NCBI GenBank assembly: GCA_010015675.1
Contig: ML977011.1
Span: 291,472-355,471 of the forward strand
Direction: 5' to 3'
DNA from: Byssothecium circinans
Lineage: Eukaryota > Ascomycota > Dothideomycetes > Pleosporales > Massarinaceae
Length of the DNA: 64,000 nucleotides
Below are positions 36,240 through 49,436 of this stretch, in pieces. The position numbers and the translations under genes are program-made. Position 1 is the stretch's first letter. Each line of letters opens with the position of its first letter. Under the pieces are notes generated by a model that saw only the letters and a list, made by a program, of their open reading frames with translations, had not been told where the DNA came from and searched no databases.

Positions 36240-38644
36240 CCTGATAGCGACCGCGCGCCCTCTTCCGTAGGCGACAACTTCGACGTTTCCGAGCAGCTGC
36301 TGGCAAAGTACAGTCAAGGCCTCGGAAGCGGTCCGCTGACTGTGCATCCTGCGATAGCTGCAAAATTGTCGTCCATGTCGGGGTACCACAAGGGTCAGGA
36401 ATATGTGTATGGTAAGTGTGCTGCAGCCCGAATGACGGGTTGGAAAGAGCAGATGCCACCCGCGAGGTCGGATGGTCCCGGGTGGTGTCCACGTGAGAGC
36501 GTTTAGCAAGTTTGACTGACCACCCACCCTTCCAGACGCCGAAGCCACACGACCGAATCAGGTTCCGACCTACGCAGGCATTGCACAGCCTTCATTCGCC
36601 TCGCAATACACCGACGTGCCTACTCGATTATCCCATGAACCCTCAACCGTAGAAGGGTCCTATATTCCTAGTTCCACTTTCGAGTCACGCGGAACTGGGG
36701 CATACCCGTCCGAATCCTCTTTTATCGATGCAAGGTCTCGTCATCTCGCTTCCCACACGGTTACTGAATCGGACATCACCAAATTCGTTACGCCCTCGGA
36801 AGGCACCGCTGATTCTACCGTCATCCTTCACCTGCGAACAAAGTTCGACCTCACCGTCGACCAGCCCACATTTGTTGTCATGTTTGGGAACCGAAAGTGC
36901 GTCGCCGCGCTGCAAAAGGTGGATACCGACGATGATTTCTACAACTACGCCCTCAGTGTCCAGGTCCCACCATTTCCACTCACCAACGCATGGGATCCGA
37001 CCATGATGCTCAAACTGCAGATGGAGGACAAGAACGGGCGGCTACTCAACGAGATCAATGCTGGAAAATTTACATTCACCGACATGTCTTCTAATCTAGC
37101 CTACCAGCCGCCTCCAGAAGTCACAAAGAAACGCAAGTTCTCTAGCGAGTATGGAGAGAGTGCAGAGTATCAGGAGAACACCGCAAAACGCAACAACTCC
37201 CTACGATTCCAAGCGAAACCACGGTCTATGTCCAGTGCGTATTCCTCAGCCTCCCTCTCCCCGCTTCCAGCGCAATCCTCCCTGTCCAGCTCGTACGGTT
37301 ATGGTGGCGGTTACGACATGTCCAAGCAAGGTAGCTACACTCCCCAACTGCCACAGAAAGGACTCTATGCCGTTCCTTCCGGCATGAGCATGCCGCAAAC
37401 AGACATGAAGCCGCCACAGATGTCTCCGAGTCTTCTATCCTACGGTGGTTACAGCTCCCTTGCACACAGCGGCAGGAGCCCTTCATCCATGGCTGCTACA
37501 CCTGTGAGGTCGACCGTCCTCCCTTCGCCTTCCACTGTTCCCACTCCCGTGCTCGTTCGAGCAACGACCCTTCCCCAGTCGGGAGCCGCACCGTCCAGCC
37601 AGTCGTTCAACCCGTACCTCATGTACCCAACCAAAGCAGTGCTAAAGATCGAAGGTGATTTGGATAGGATGGCTGAAAACTGGACAAGGGAAGAACGTGA
37701 TGCGAGACGACGTCTCGTAGAGTTCAAGAGATCGCAGCACGGCAGCACAATAACCACAACATTCGCTCCAGTAACGCCAGAGGCCAGGCCAGCACGCAGT
37801 ATCTGCGTTAGTTGCATCTGGTGGGAAGAAAAGGACGAATACTTCATCACCAGCGTAGACACTATATTCCTGCTAGAGCAGCTAGTCAACGTTCGTTTCA
37901 CCGTTGAAGAAAAGAACCGGATCCGTCGAAATCTGGAAGGCTTCCGTCCTCTCACGGTCTCCAAGGCCAGAGCAGATAGTGAAGAGTTCTTCAAAATCAT
38001 TATGGGCTTTCCGAATCCGAAACCGCGAAATATTGAAAAGGATGTCAAGGTCTTCCCGTGGAAGATCGTCTCCCACGCACTCAAGAAGATCATCAGCAAA
38101 TATGTAGGTTTCCCACCCCTCTCGCCTACGGCACAGCATGAAACTAACCATCGTTCAGACTGCAAGCTACTCCTCAACAGCTGCAGCTGGCTCTCTCCCC
38201 GCTGGTTCTAGCTCGAGCTACGTCCAAGTGGGCATATCGCAGGCAGGGGATGTGCATCGGAACACCTCGCCACGATCGGTCGCGAGCTCGGTTGCATCAA
38301 CCGCATACACCCCCATCATGGGTTCGACAAGTCTATCTCCGAATCCCAAGACATCAGCAGGTCTAGAGGGATCAGCTGGTCATGGCCTCTCGCTACCGCA
38401 GGGAGGGCAAGGTATGACTCAATGGCGAGGTGGTGCCCATCACCAGGTACCGCAATACACAACAGGCCTCGCCCACGGTGGACGGGAGTCCTGGGACTAC
38501 GGCTACATGAACGCCTCTGCCGCTTCGGGTGTGCCTGCGGCCGCACAGTCGATGCTGCAACGCTCAGACGTGACACCGGACCTGAGCCAAATGCCGGCCG
38601 ACAATCGATACCAGCACTACGGCCAACATACCACGCGCATCTAG
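36240..38644 (+). CDS. medA: MedA/Medusa-type developmental regulator (5' end unresolved)
   Basis: A homologue of Aspergillus MedA (Medusa; Acr1 in Magnaporthe, Ren1 in Fusarium), a nuclear regulator of conidiophore development. Coding exons are 36240-36411, 36536-38103 and 38159-38644, with frames that close. The conserved C-terminal region starts near TKAVLKIEGDLDRMAENW and includes ARSICVSCIWWEEKDEYFIT, NRIRRNLEGFRPLTVSKA and RNIEKDVKVFPWKIVSHALK, which I recognise as MedA. The middle is Ser/Tyr/Pro-rich. The first in-frame ATG is at 36375, giving 696 residues, but the frame is open and protein-like back to 36240. Upstream exons are probable. One phase-compatible alternative starts at 35776 and splices 36104 to 36248, but that exon's composition is odd. 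Confidence 0.85.
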
Positions 38645-41393
38645 CGACTAGACGGGCAGCAGACATTGCTTAGTGGAGACGGACACCTTCACGGTCGACG
38701 ATGGTGGTGAGCATGCACGTCGGGTGATCTGCCCAACGTCCGCATGATCCTTCGGGGCCTAACTGCATCGAGCATGGCGCAATTCCTCCACACCATCTTC
38801 CCGTCGGCAGTCTGCCTCGCGTCGCACGCACCCTTGCTTCGATGGGGCTTTTCTTATTCCTCCTTCTTCTATTTTCGGACTCTCATCACGGCGTTGATTA
38901 TCGGATTCTCTGGGGCCCAACTCATGATCAGCACCGGATCGCATCATACACAATACCCTCGGCAGGCGGCGTTTACAACATGTTATCGATTTCATCATAG
39001 ATCTTCCCTTATCGGACGACATACAGTAATCGGGATCACGGCGTATGGTAATCAATAGAGTCAGATGTTGCATCCATGCATCCATCACTAGACTTGACCA
39101 TGCTTGCTTATCGGACAATCATCGGACGTTGGACGACACTGCATACTCTGGCGTTTATTTGAGTTTCAGTCACCTTTCCTTTCAACTCTTGCTACTGTTT
39201 TCACCTAATACCTGCTTGATTTCTTCTCCCTCTACGATTTTATGGTGTTTCCCATCGCCTATTGCGACTTTCGTTCATGAATTCCTCGGTTGACGTTTTC
39301 GGGGCTTTCGCTCTGTTATTCTATTCTTGTTTCGGACTTACGCAATACGCTTCTGAGCATGATTATCTCCGTTTATCCCTGCATTCTCTGGTGAAGCTAT
39401 GGATTGGGTATGCATTAGGCTGGGGCTATGTTCGTTTCGCATCATTGGGTTTTGATTGGGGCATCAATTACGCGGTACTTTCCTACTCAGAGCACATACG
39501 CACACAGTTTGCGTATTCGTCTTCCTTCCTCGTCTTCTACTTTTTCCTATCTACTTGAGATTCCCCCCATATACTTCTTACACCGAGTCTATTGAACAGT
39601 TACTTTGATTTGACTTTTCGCCTTGTTATTCAGCCCTTGTTATGTACCACGTTTGCTTTTTGCGCGATACGTTCTCGAGTGTGCCGCATAAGGCAACAGC
39701 AAAACGACCGCATCGCACCGCATCGTACCGCACCGCATCATTAGGCAACAATCCCATCACCGAAGGCGCAGCGCAGCCCAGTCCAGCAGCCTACCGTTAC
39801 AGCCTTCCTACTTCCTAGAGTACGCCTACCCTACAACTCCAAGTCCAAGTTGTGGTTCCCAACTCGCACGCCCTCTTACATACGCCTCACTTCCGCCGCT
39901 TCCTCGCCGCATCATGCACAGTAGTCCTGCACGCACCCCAGCTTACCTCATCTCGTCACCGCGTACCCATGTGATGAGGCCCTAAGGTCCTGCAGATGAC
40001 AGATGACCTTCTTCTGTTCATTCACCCATTCCCTCGTTTCCTTCTCTCGCAGCAAACATCATCTGCCTTGCGCTCATGGACTTTGCGCTCGTTACACAGC
40101 ATGCTTATGATACTGACCCGCGATGGCGGATCCTCGGCCCCGTTCTTCGTCGTATGCAACTGCATTCGTTCGAACTTCGTACATATACGAACGAAACGAA
40201 CATTAATAAGACTGCGCCACATGTACGGCCCGGTGTGCGTCTGCTTCGGATAGATTGTATTGGTATCGCAGCGCTGTTCGGACTATGATATCAATCTGCA
40301 TTCTCTGTTGTAGTCGCCGTTATGGTACGGGCCGCAGGTAGATAGATGTAGGCGTCACATCGGTCGAAATGCATGCGTCCTGGAGAAGCGAATGGGGCGC
40401 CTTATAACGGTTTCTTTCGCTTCGTTTCGTTGCTCTCTTCGCTTTCGCCTCGAATAACTGATAATATATAATTTGTTTTGTTTTATTTTATTTCATTTCG
40501 GGGTTTTTTTTCACCTCCGCGGAAAACTCGTCCGTACCGTGCCCGTCCATGGGGTTTCTATAAACAGCGGCGGCGGAGGAGGAGGAGGAGGAGGCAACGG
40601 TTCCTTCACCATGGAGGATCAATAGACGTTGGAAACTGCGTGTGCGCGCCGCGTTTGTAGGATTCGCGGACGTATGTATTTGCACGGCTCAGGCTGAGGC
40701 TGAGGCTGGGGTTAAGCCTCAAGGCCATCATGGGCACGTGTACGTACATACTGTACGCAGGCGCTTAAACACAATATGATGGCAACTATAGCCATGGAAA
40801 GCCAGCCAATGCATCGAATAAATTGCGGACGTATCCAACGCTATACGCTGACAGCTTTCCCAGCGCCTAGCCGCTGCAGTTGTGTGGCTCAGTCGCGCCA
40901 GGTTGCTCGTTGGGTATGGACCTAGGGTGCTAGGTGGGTAGACGCCGCCTAATGATTAGCAAGGTAAGTAAGCATGCATGTATGCATGCAAGCAGTGAGA
41001 TTTCTGAGACGAGGCTCGCCCGTTGGGAAGGCGGGCGGCGCGGTTTCGTTTTGTCGGGGTTGAAACGGAGGGTTCGGTGACCGTTGGGAGGTTGGGGGCG
41101 GGTATGGGGATGGCGTCCATGTATGTACATACACTATAGGGTTTGATTAGGGGGTTGTTGATGTTTGTAGGGAGGACGCTGATAATGATGAAGAAGAAAA
41201 AGAAGAGAAGATTTTTTTTCCAGGACTCCTGAACTGTGAAGTATTATTCCAGTAGAGTACAAGTAGAACGTTGGCTACCAAGGGCGATTCGTCGAAAAAA
41301 TTCACCTCACACCGACCAAACACTCCAAAACAACATTCGACCTCTCTTCTCACCCCATCTCAAAACACCCCCTTTCACACCCACAACGCTCCC
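38645..41393. other. Gene-poor 2.7-kb region with simple repeats
   Basis: Downstream of the MedA-type gene; probably includes a long 3' untranslated region. It holds a cgcaccgcat-type repeat at about 39711-39745, a (gga)n tract at 40567-40594, an 8-base palindrome pair gcatgcat/atgcatgc at 40972-40989 and poly-purine stretches near 41190-41220. The longest frame (39262-39558) starts with TTG, has no family resemblance and is not called. Confidence 0.45.
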
Positions 41394-43198
<1,805 letters not shown>

Positions 43199-44299
43199 TT
43201 TCGGAATTGGTTGACAAAACTGTAGAAAGGTGTAGTCCTTGCAATGCAGGACGAGTTTCCTGCATGATAGCAGGATATTCTCGCCTTTGTAAGACCTACC
43301 AAGGTATCGTTGCTTTTGGAAAGGATGAGCTAGAGGACGAAGTTGCCATGGAATAATATTGGGATCGTTGACCCTTTGCTCGCTCTGTCAACTGCCTCGG
43401 ATCCGTTATTTACGCATTAGCTGTAGCAGGCGTGTGGGTGATTGGACAGTCGGGAGGAGCTGTTGCGTTGCGTATCTGGATTTCTCAGATGAGGAGTCCC
43501 GCTTCCGGCAGTCAAGTTCGTCCGACTCTGCCAAGGATGTCAAAATCCTACCTGAAGTAACTTAGAAGGTCGGGGGTGCAGCACAACAAGACCTCCGAGA
43601 TCGTCTTGACGCCAGACAGCGTTCTCGCGTATTGGCCAGTAGATGATGTTCTATGGTCTGCACCCAGTCGTGCTTGTATTAAATGGTCGTGGTGCTGCTG
43701 AATTCGGTGCAACGTTAACTGTGACCTTGTCAGAGGGATTCCACTAAGTTGAATCGTTGTAATATATCTCGAATTCGGCATACTTATAACTTCGCATAAT
43801 TATCCGCAGAAAGCGGATGGAACACCTTGAAACCTAGGAGATGAGAGAGTCCCAGGGCTGTTGATTGGCGACATGGTCACAGATGAACTAAGGATGCTGT
43901 TGAATAGTGGTAATTGTGGTATTTAGCGAGCTCTTAGGCGTTGATTGACACTGCAGTCTTCCATCTCTCAAGTTACAGATGCAGGGAAATAACGTTTTTG
44001 ACTGTGAGATGCGTCGTGAAGGGGGCGGATGGATTTGTCGTCGCTCAAGTGCTTAGGGACCCTGGAAAGCTACTCGTGCGCTAAGGCCAAAGTCAGTTAG
44101 CGCAAGAGGAACAGATTCAGCACTCAATGTCTTTTCCCGTCGACTAGTGTCACCCCGCATCTACACTTCCATCAACCACACCTTGATCTCGAAGCATGCC
44201 CCTGGTTGCATCCCCTGGCAATATTTGAGAAGGGGCTAGCTGTTAAGCTACCACCATCACATTAACTACATCGACTTAGCCTGCTTCATAAAGAACACC
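43199..44299. other. Intergenic, no gene recognised
   Basis: About 1.1 kb between two broken genes. Short frames only, with no domains or obvious repeats. Confidence 0.5.
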
Positions 44300-45722
44300 A
44301 TGTCCGGTAGAGCCGTGGAAACCACTGAAGAGAAGCATTTCCCATTCCTCGACCTCCCTGCTGAACTCCTCTTTCTAGTTTAAAGCATCTCTTGTGTGAT
44401 TGGCCTAATTGTTCGGATTCAACCTGGGCGAAAGAAGAATAATGGCTTCCAACGAGCATCCTCAGGGCCAACAAACAAATATACAATGAAGCGTACAGGC
44501 CGTTTATCGAAGAAGAAAAAGAAAAAAAAAATTTCATTGGCATTGAATGCCAAACAGAATTCTTATTACCGACAGGATATACGACTAAACTATAAAAAAA
44601 TTCTAACAAATCCTACTCTCCAGTCGAACGGCCTCCATTTTCCTGCCTACTGCTTACGCTTCTAACATCAAATCTAATTGAGCGTCACACACATGTATGA
44701 TTCTTGGGCATCAATGATCATATTTCCTTGATGGTTTCGCAAGAATCACCAAGTATAGGATCCTGGGAAATGTCCCTAGTCTTGACCAAATGGCCAAAAC
44801 ATACAGAAAGCAACGAATCGATTGACTGATCTTGCTTCTGGTATCGGCACCATATAGAAGGGCCTTTTGGAACAAATTCCAAGGTTTCTGTATCGCCTTT
44901 CGGATGTCCGTATTCAAAGTGTACTGCATGCGGATATTGTCGAGCGAGTTAATCAAAAGATGGCCGATCTGTTCCCGTCTGATCCGTCCACCATCCTTGC
45001 TGAATTGGGGGAGTACAAAGACAACAGGCCATTTTTAGGCTCTGCTGAAATTAATCCGGATGCCCTCCGTCTGGCTCAAGACATTCGGGATAGATTCTCT
45101 CTTATTTATGCTAGCCTCTACCGGCCAGAATCGTGGATGAGTCTGAGAGCTACTGGCGTAGAACCATTCGTCTACCATTTCGCAGAATTGCGCTATACTT
45201 TCCTCAAACGCCAGGCCCGGACGATATGCTCTGCTATTGACACCGGTTTTACGAAGACGGGTTATGATATGGTGGCACAGCGGCTTCTGGTCGAGGCTGG
45301 TATCGCTTGCCTCAACCGCGCACTAATATTCTGCGACACGTTTCCGTCCCAAGATGGCACGGCATGGAGGCCATCCACCTTTGAGCATGTAGATTTGTAA
45401 TTTATCCATGTCAGACTTTTACAAAGGTTCGAGAAATCCTAGATATTAACTTGTCATTAGAAACGTTCTTGACCGCGCATGGGAGTTGGATCCTGGCGTC
45501 GAGGATATAGTAGAGGAAATAAAGTACGCCGACGATTGGCTAAAAGATGTGGCCAGTGAATATGAGCAAATGGAACGAATCGATGTAGGCAATCGTATCG
45601 AATTTGGCAGTGGGTGGACACGCCAGACACCAGCAGCAATACCGATTGATGGCATGGAGCCGGACGGCACGCCGCTTTGCACATTTAAACTGCCCTTTCA
45701 CTGTTTGCACGATCAACAATAA
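44300..45722 (+). pseudogene. Broken 2EXR/F-box-like protein gene
   Basis: The ATG at 44300 opens with MSGRAVETTEEKHFPFLDLP and AELLFLV, the start of a 2EXR or F-box-like domain. A missing base then gives TAA at 44381. In the shifted frame from 44383 the domain resumes, KHLLCDWPN, hits TAA at 44440, and goes on as LPTSILRANKQIYNEAY, a motif common in this family. An A-rich tract at 44501-44533 follows. From 44858 a long intact frame, FLGSAEINPDALRLAQDI onwards, runs to 45396 and is joined by a good intron (45397-45460, gtaatt...attag) to a last exon ending at 45722. The 3' half could still be expressed as a shorter protein. Family assignment of the N-terminus is by motif only. Confidence 0.65.
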
Positions 45723-46032
45723 GTTTTCTTTACTCAAATTTAGTGAGGGCAAAAAGAGACACTGACGGAATTAAGCGCAGCAATTGTTCAGGCTTTTGAT
45801 GATAAAACGAAGCTGGTGCATCGTGTTTTGTTGACCAACGATGGTGGACTTAAAAACTGCGAGGAAGGAAGAGGAAGCAGTGACAGATATGAATGATTGT
45901 GGTGGGTAAGCCCCAATGGCTCGGTTAGTAACACTGATCTCTAATACAGTGCTACGTCACAAACCTTGGACCACATCCTTGAGATTAAACCTAGTGAAGC
46001 ATAGCCAAACCTATGACCCGCAACTATACTCC
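45723..46032. other. Intergenic, convergent 3' ends
   Basis: About 0.3 kb between the broken 2EXR-like gene and the peroxiredoxin-like gene, which face each other. No gene is seen. Confidence 0.5.
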
Positions 46033-46734
46033 TCATAGCATATCTATCCAGTCAAGCGCAACCTCTGGCTCAACCCTCTTCCTATAATCCGGCTCAAAGT
46101 ACACGTTCTTCACCACACCATCCTTTCCAACCAAAAACGTAGCAGGGATCGGTACCTCAAACGAATCATCCCCATTCAGCTTCTCCAAGTCCTGTATTAT
46201 TCAGGGGTTAGCAATTGTCCTCTCTCTAGCGCATGAACTTACATGACCAAACTGCTTGAAAAGCGGATCGAGCTCCTTCGGCTGCTTCCAAACAATGCCC
46301 AACTTCCTCGCAAGCTTATTTCCCACATCCGAAAGCACAGCAAATTCCAACTCGTTCTTCTCCTGCGTACTGAGCGTCGAATCAGGAAGTTCAGGTGAGA
46401 CAGCAACGAGCTCAGCACCTTTGGCATGGATGTCTTCAAGTCGCTGTTGGAGAGCGCGGAGAGCAAGGTTGCAGAAGGGGCACCAGTTTCCGCGGTAGAA
46501 GGTAATAAGTATAGGCCCTTTGGAGAGAAGGTCTGTACTGCAAACCTGGGATCCGGTCGCACTGGGGAGAGTGAATGAGGGGAAGGTAGCTCCGGGTTTG
46601 ATCACGTTGGTTTGTTGGGCGAATTTTGTTTCGGCGTCGATGCGCGCGGCGTCGATGGTGGATTTTACGGAGGCTGGGACGGCGGCAACGAAGTTACTGT
46701 ATATCTGTTCGAGTTGGGGGGCGAGTGCGGCCAT
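46033..46734 (-). CDS. AhpC/TSA-type peroxiredoxin-like protein
   Basis: A 216-residue thioredoxin-fold protein of the AhpC/TSA group. Exons 46734-46243 and 46191-46033 flank a 51-base intron. The active-site region is ILITFYRGNWCPFCNLALRA, giving a W-C-P-F-C pair in place of the classical peroxiredoxin P-x3-T-x2-C. Further family blocks are ELVAVSPELPDSTLS and PIPATFLVGKDGVVKNVYFE. There is no signal peptide, so it is probably cytosolic and reduces peroxides or disulfides. It is divergent from the Zn2Cys6 regulator at 47058, 323 bases away, which suggests possible co-regulation. The substrate is unknown. Confidence 0.88.
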
Positions 46735-47057
46735 GATGCTGGAGAAGCGATGTTGTTTTGTCAGTGAGTTGAAGAGTGCGTGATGAGTTGGTTGATATCT
46801 TGTTCACAAGTGGATTCTGGCTCCATTTTATATCTTGACGGTGTTCACCCCGATCGAGGTCAATATAATGCTATTCCCGTTGCTTCCTCATCAACAATGT
46901 GTAAGCTTCCTAGAGATCTGCCCAAAAGTCGCCCAAAACCGTTAGACTCCGAATTCAGCCGAGTCGTCCGAAGCGCTTCAACTCGTTTCAAATACTTCGC
47001 ACAATCATCATTCGCAATAGCCAGCATCAACACCCGCATCACAAAGCTGGTTTAACA
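46735..47057. promoter_or_regulatory. Divergent promoter, peroxiredoxin-like / Zn2Cys6 gene
   Basis: A 323-base region between divergent starts, so it must serve both genes. Zn2Cys6 factors often control a divergent neighbour through CGG-type repeats; I did not find a clear CGG...CCG site here. Confidence 0.5.
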
Positions 47058-49277
47058 ATGGCGGAAATAGCGCACTCCGCCCCGACTTCGACTGAAGGCC
47101 CTCCAACCAAACGTTTGCGCGTGGGAACTAAGAGCTGCGCAGAATGCCGTCGGCGTAAGGTTCGATGCATCTTCAAGGACGGTTGGAACGTTTGTGATAA
47201 TTGTGCTTTACATGGAGTTGACTGTCTGCCTCAGGCAGGTGCTCCGAAGGCGGCGAAACGATCAATCGGAGCACCTGTTGCGAATAGATCAGACCCTACT
47301 CAGACAGGAACTGGTCACGCCGAGAACCAGGTCCTGCACAATCGAATCGCTCATTTGGAAGGATTGATGGCCCAAATGATCCAGAATCAAACTAAAGACC
47401 ATAATCAGTTTACTGTACAGCCAAATGTTCAAAGCCTGGTGGATCTTTCTATAGTCTCAAGGCCACTCGAAGTACCAACGGACTTCGACTCTACTGCTGG
47501 ACCAACAGCCGTAACACTTATAAACGCCGCCCCCGAGAGAAACTACTCTCTAGAAGATGAAGATGGCGATGCGGATCCCAGCAATGCACCGCTACCCAAC
47601 CTCTTGCGAGATCTAATATCCATGACACCGATACCTACCGGACCACAACCAATCATTGCCCAACCAACTACAACCCTCTACATTCCCCGTCCACCCCTTC
47701 CAACCTTCGCCACCCTCACATCGATTATTTCGTTCTCCGAAAAATTCTACCCCATCTGGCCGACCTGCACATTCGACATCCCCCACCTCCAAAAGCTCGT
47801 CTCAGACCAACACGATTTCAACGCCTCCATCCTAAACAACACCATGAAATCCAGCGATCACATCACCATAGCAAAGTTTTACCTTTGGATCGCACTGTGT
47901 CTAACACACTACCCAAGAGATCGAACGCAAGGCCTCAATCTCCCCGGGCCAAAAAGGGAGCTGCTGAGGCGATATACGCAATATGCGTCTATCGCACTAG
48001 GAGCATATGCAGACACCAAGGGAAGCATGGATGAGATCGATTGCTATTCTATACAGTGGAAAATCTACTTCGATACCGGCAAACCTCGACGAGCATGGCA
48101 AATCCTACGCCAGGGCGTCACTGCAGCGATACAACTCGGCCTCCACAAGGATAATCAAAAGGCTGCAATATGGAATCCCCTATGGCAGAACGAGCGACAG
48201 ATTTCTTGTATGCTAGGATTGCCGTCTTGTACTTCGAATGAGCACCCAGGCATGCGACGGGAGGATTTATGCAGCACTGAGGCCATACCGACTGTGCATT
48301 ATAAATTAAGTCTCATCGCAGGTGATATCATCAATCGGGATCAATGCGACGTAAAAGACAATAACTATGCGGTTACTGTGCAGACGGACCAAGACCTTGA
48401 AGCAGTGCGTGTGCTCCTGCCACCGCTTTCCATGGACAAGGACTTTGTGACCATGTACAAATCGGTGGTAGTAAACGTGCGCTTCTACACCGCGCAGCGA
48501 GTATTACACATGCCTCACATGCTCCAAGGGGTAACCTCCTCCCAATACCGCTATAGTTTCGACCGCGCAGTTGACGCATCACGGCACAGCATTCAGATCC
48601 TAGCGGACTTTCGGAAAGCGTGTGAGGAGTACATGTGCGAAGTCTTAGACTTCCAACTTTTCAGCGCGGCTATGGTTCTCTTGCTCGCGATCCTATCTCA
48701 GAAGCGAAAAGATGCGGGATTGGAAAGGGATGAGGAGGTGTCAGACTGGGCGTTGATTGGTACTGCGTCGCGGTGCTTGAGACATACGGTGGAGAAATTG
48801 GATTGCAGTGTTGCGAAACAAGGCGCTGATACGCTGGACACGCTTGCTGCTGCTTGCAGGGAGCAGCGCCGAGTTCTGGATAAGGATTTTGATGTGGTGA
48901 TTCCTTACTTTGGCCGTGTGCGACTGAAATTTCCACCGAGCTTTGTCTCTGCTGCTGTGAACACTACTACGCAACCGCCATCACCAAATCCGCTTGCAAG
49001 TGCCGCCGGCCTCGCAGATGGCCAAACCGTTCTTTCAGGTGTGATTCAAAGTCAGAACTTGGAGCAACAGGGCAGTGTGTATCCGAGCATCGAGTTCAGT
49101 ACGCAGCAGTCCTTCAACAACACAAACTTCCCCTCTTTTGATTTCTCATTTGGCGAGGAGTTAGGCGTGGACTGGTCACAGTTTGCTGGAGGTGAGCTGG
49201 GCAATATGGGGTATGACTGTGTGCAGGAATTTCCTTGCTACTCTCCAGCCCCTCATTTCAATCCAACATCAGCATAG
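47058..49277 (+). CDS. Zn2Cys6 fungal transcription factor
   Basis: A 739-residue regulator encoded by one exon. The N-terminal Zn2Cys6 cluster is complete: Cys27, Cys30, Cys37, Cys46, Cys49 and Cys56 in SCAECRRRKVRC and VCDNCALHGVDC, with basic residues between as required for DNA contact. A short coiled-coil-like dimerisation segment, NQVLHNRIAHLEGLMAQMIQ, follows near residue 95. The middle has the fungal-specific transcription factor region, with QILRQGVTAAIQLGLHKD and LWQNERQISCMLGLPS. The acidic and Gln/Phe-rich C-terminus may be an activation region. Targets are unknown; the neighbours are the divergent peroxiredoxin-like gene and a broken NmrA-like gene. Confidence 0.92.
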   Translation: MAEIAHSAPTSTEGPPTKRLRVGTKSCAECRRRKVRCIFKDGWNVCDNCALHGVDCLPQAGAPKAAKRSIGAPVANRSDPTQTGTGHAENQVLHNRIAHLEGLMAQMIQNQTKDHNQFTVQPNVQSLVDLSIVSRPLEVPTDFDSTAGPTAVTLINAAPERNYSLEDEDGDADPSNAPLPNLLRDLISMTPIPTGPQPIIAQPTTTLYIPRPPLPTFATLTSIISFSEKFYPIWPTCTFDIPHLQKLVSDQHDFNASILNNTMKSSDHITIAKFYLWIALCLTHYPRDRTQGLNLPGPKRELLRRYTQYASIALGAYADTKGSMDEIDCYSIQWKIYFDTGKPRRAWQILRQGVTAAIQLGLHKDNQKAAIWNPLWQNERQISCMLGLPSCTSNEHPGMRREDLCSTEAIPTVHYKLSLIAGDIINRDQCDVKDNNYAVTVQTDQDLEAVRVLLPPLSMDKDFVTMYKSVVVNVRFYTAQRVLHMPHMLQGVTSSQYRYSFDRAVDASRHSIQILADFRKACEEYMCEVLDFQLFSAAMVLLLAILSQKRKDAGLERDEEVSDWALIGTASRCLRHTVEKLDCSVAKQGADTLDTLAAACREQRRVLDKDFDVVIPYFGRVRLKFPPSFVSAAVNTTTQPPSPNPLASAAGLADGQTVLSGVIQSQNLEQQGSVYPSIEFSTQQSFNNTNFPSFDFSFGEELGVDWSQFAGGELGNMGYDCVQEFPCYSPAPHFNPTSA

Positions 49278-49436
49278 TGACAGCTTATAACTAATAAAGT
49301 ACGATCAGGCTTATGGTAGAGTACTATAACTTGAACCACGAATAACCAGGTGTATATGCCCTCTTTCAATCGCACGTCGAACAGAACGTTCACTCGTCGT
49401 TCAAACCTCCTTGGCCTCCCTAACATTCCCCTCAGC

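Noticed and set aside
36240..38644. First considered as a velvet-family (VosA/VelB) regulator
   Set aside because: It lacks the velvet domain motifs, while the C-terminal blocks match MedA/Medusa closely.
39262..39558. A 98-codon frame downstream of the MedA-type gene
   Set aside because: Starts with TTG, has a Phe/Tyr/Ser-rich chance composition and no homologue I know. Probably 3' untranslated sequence.
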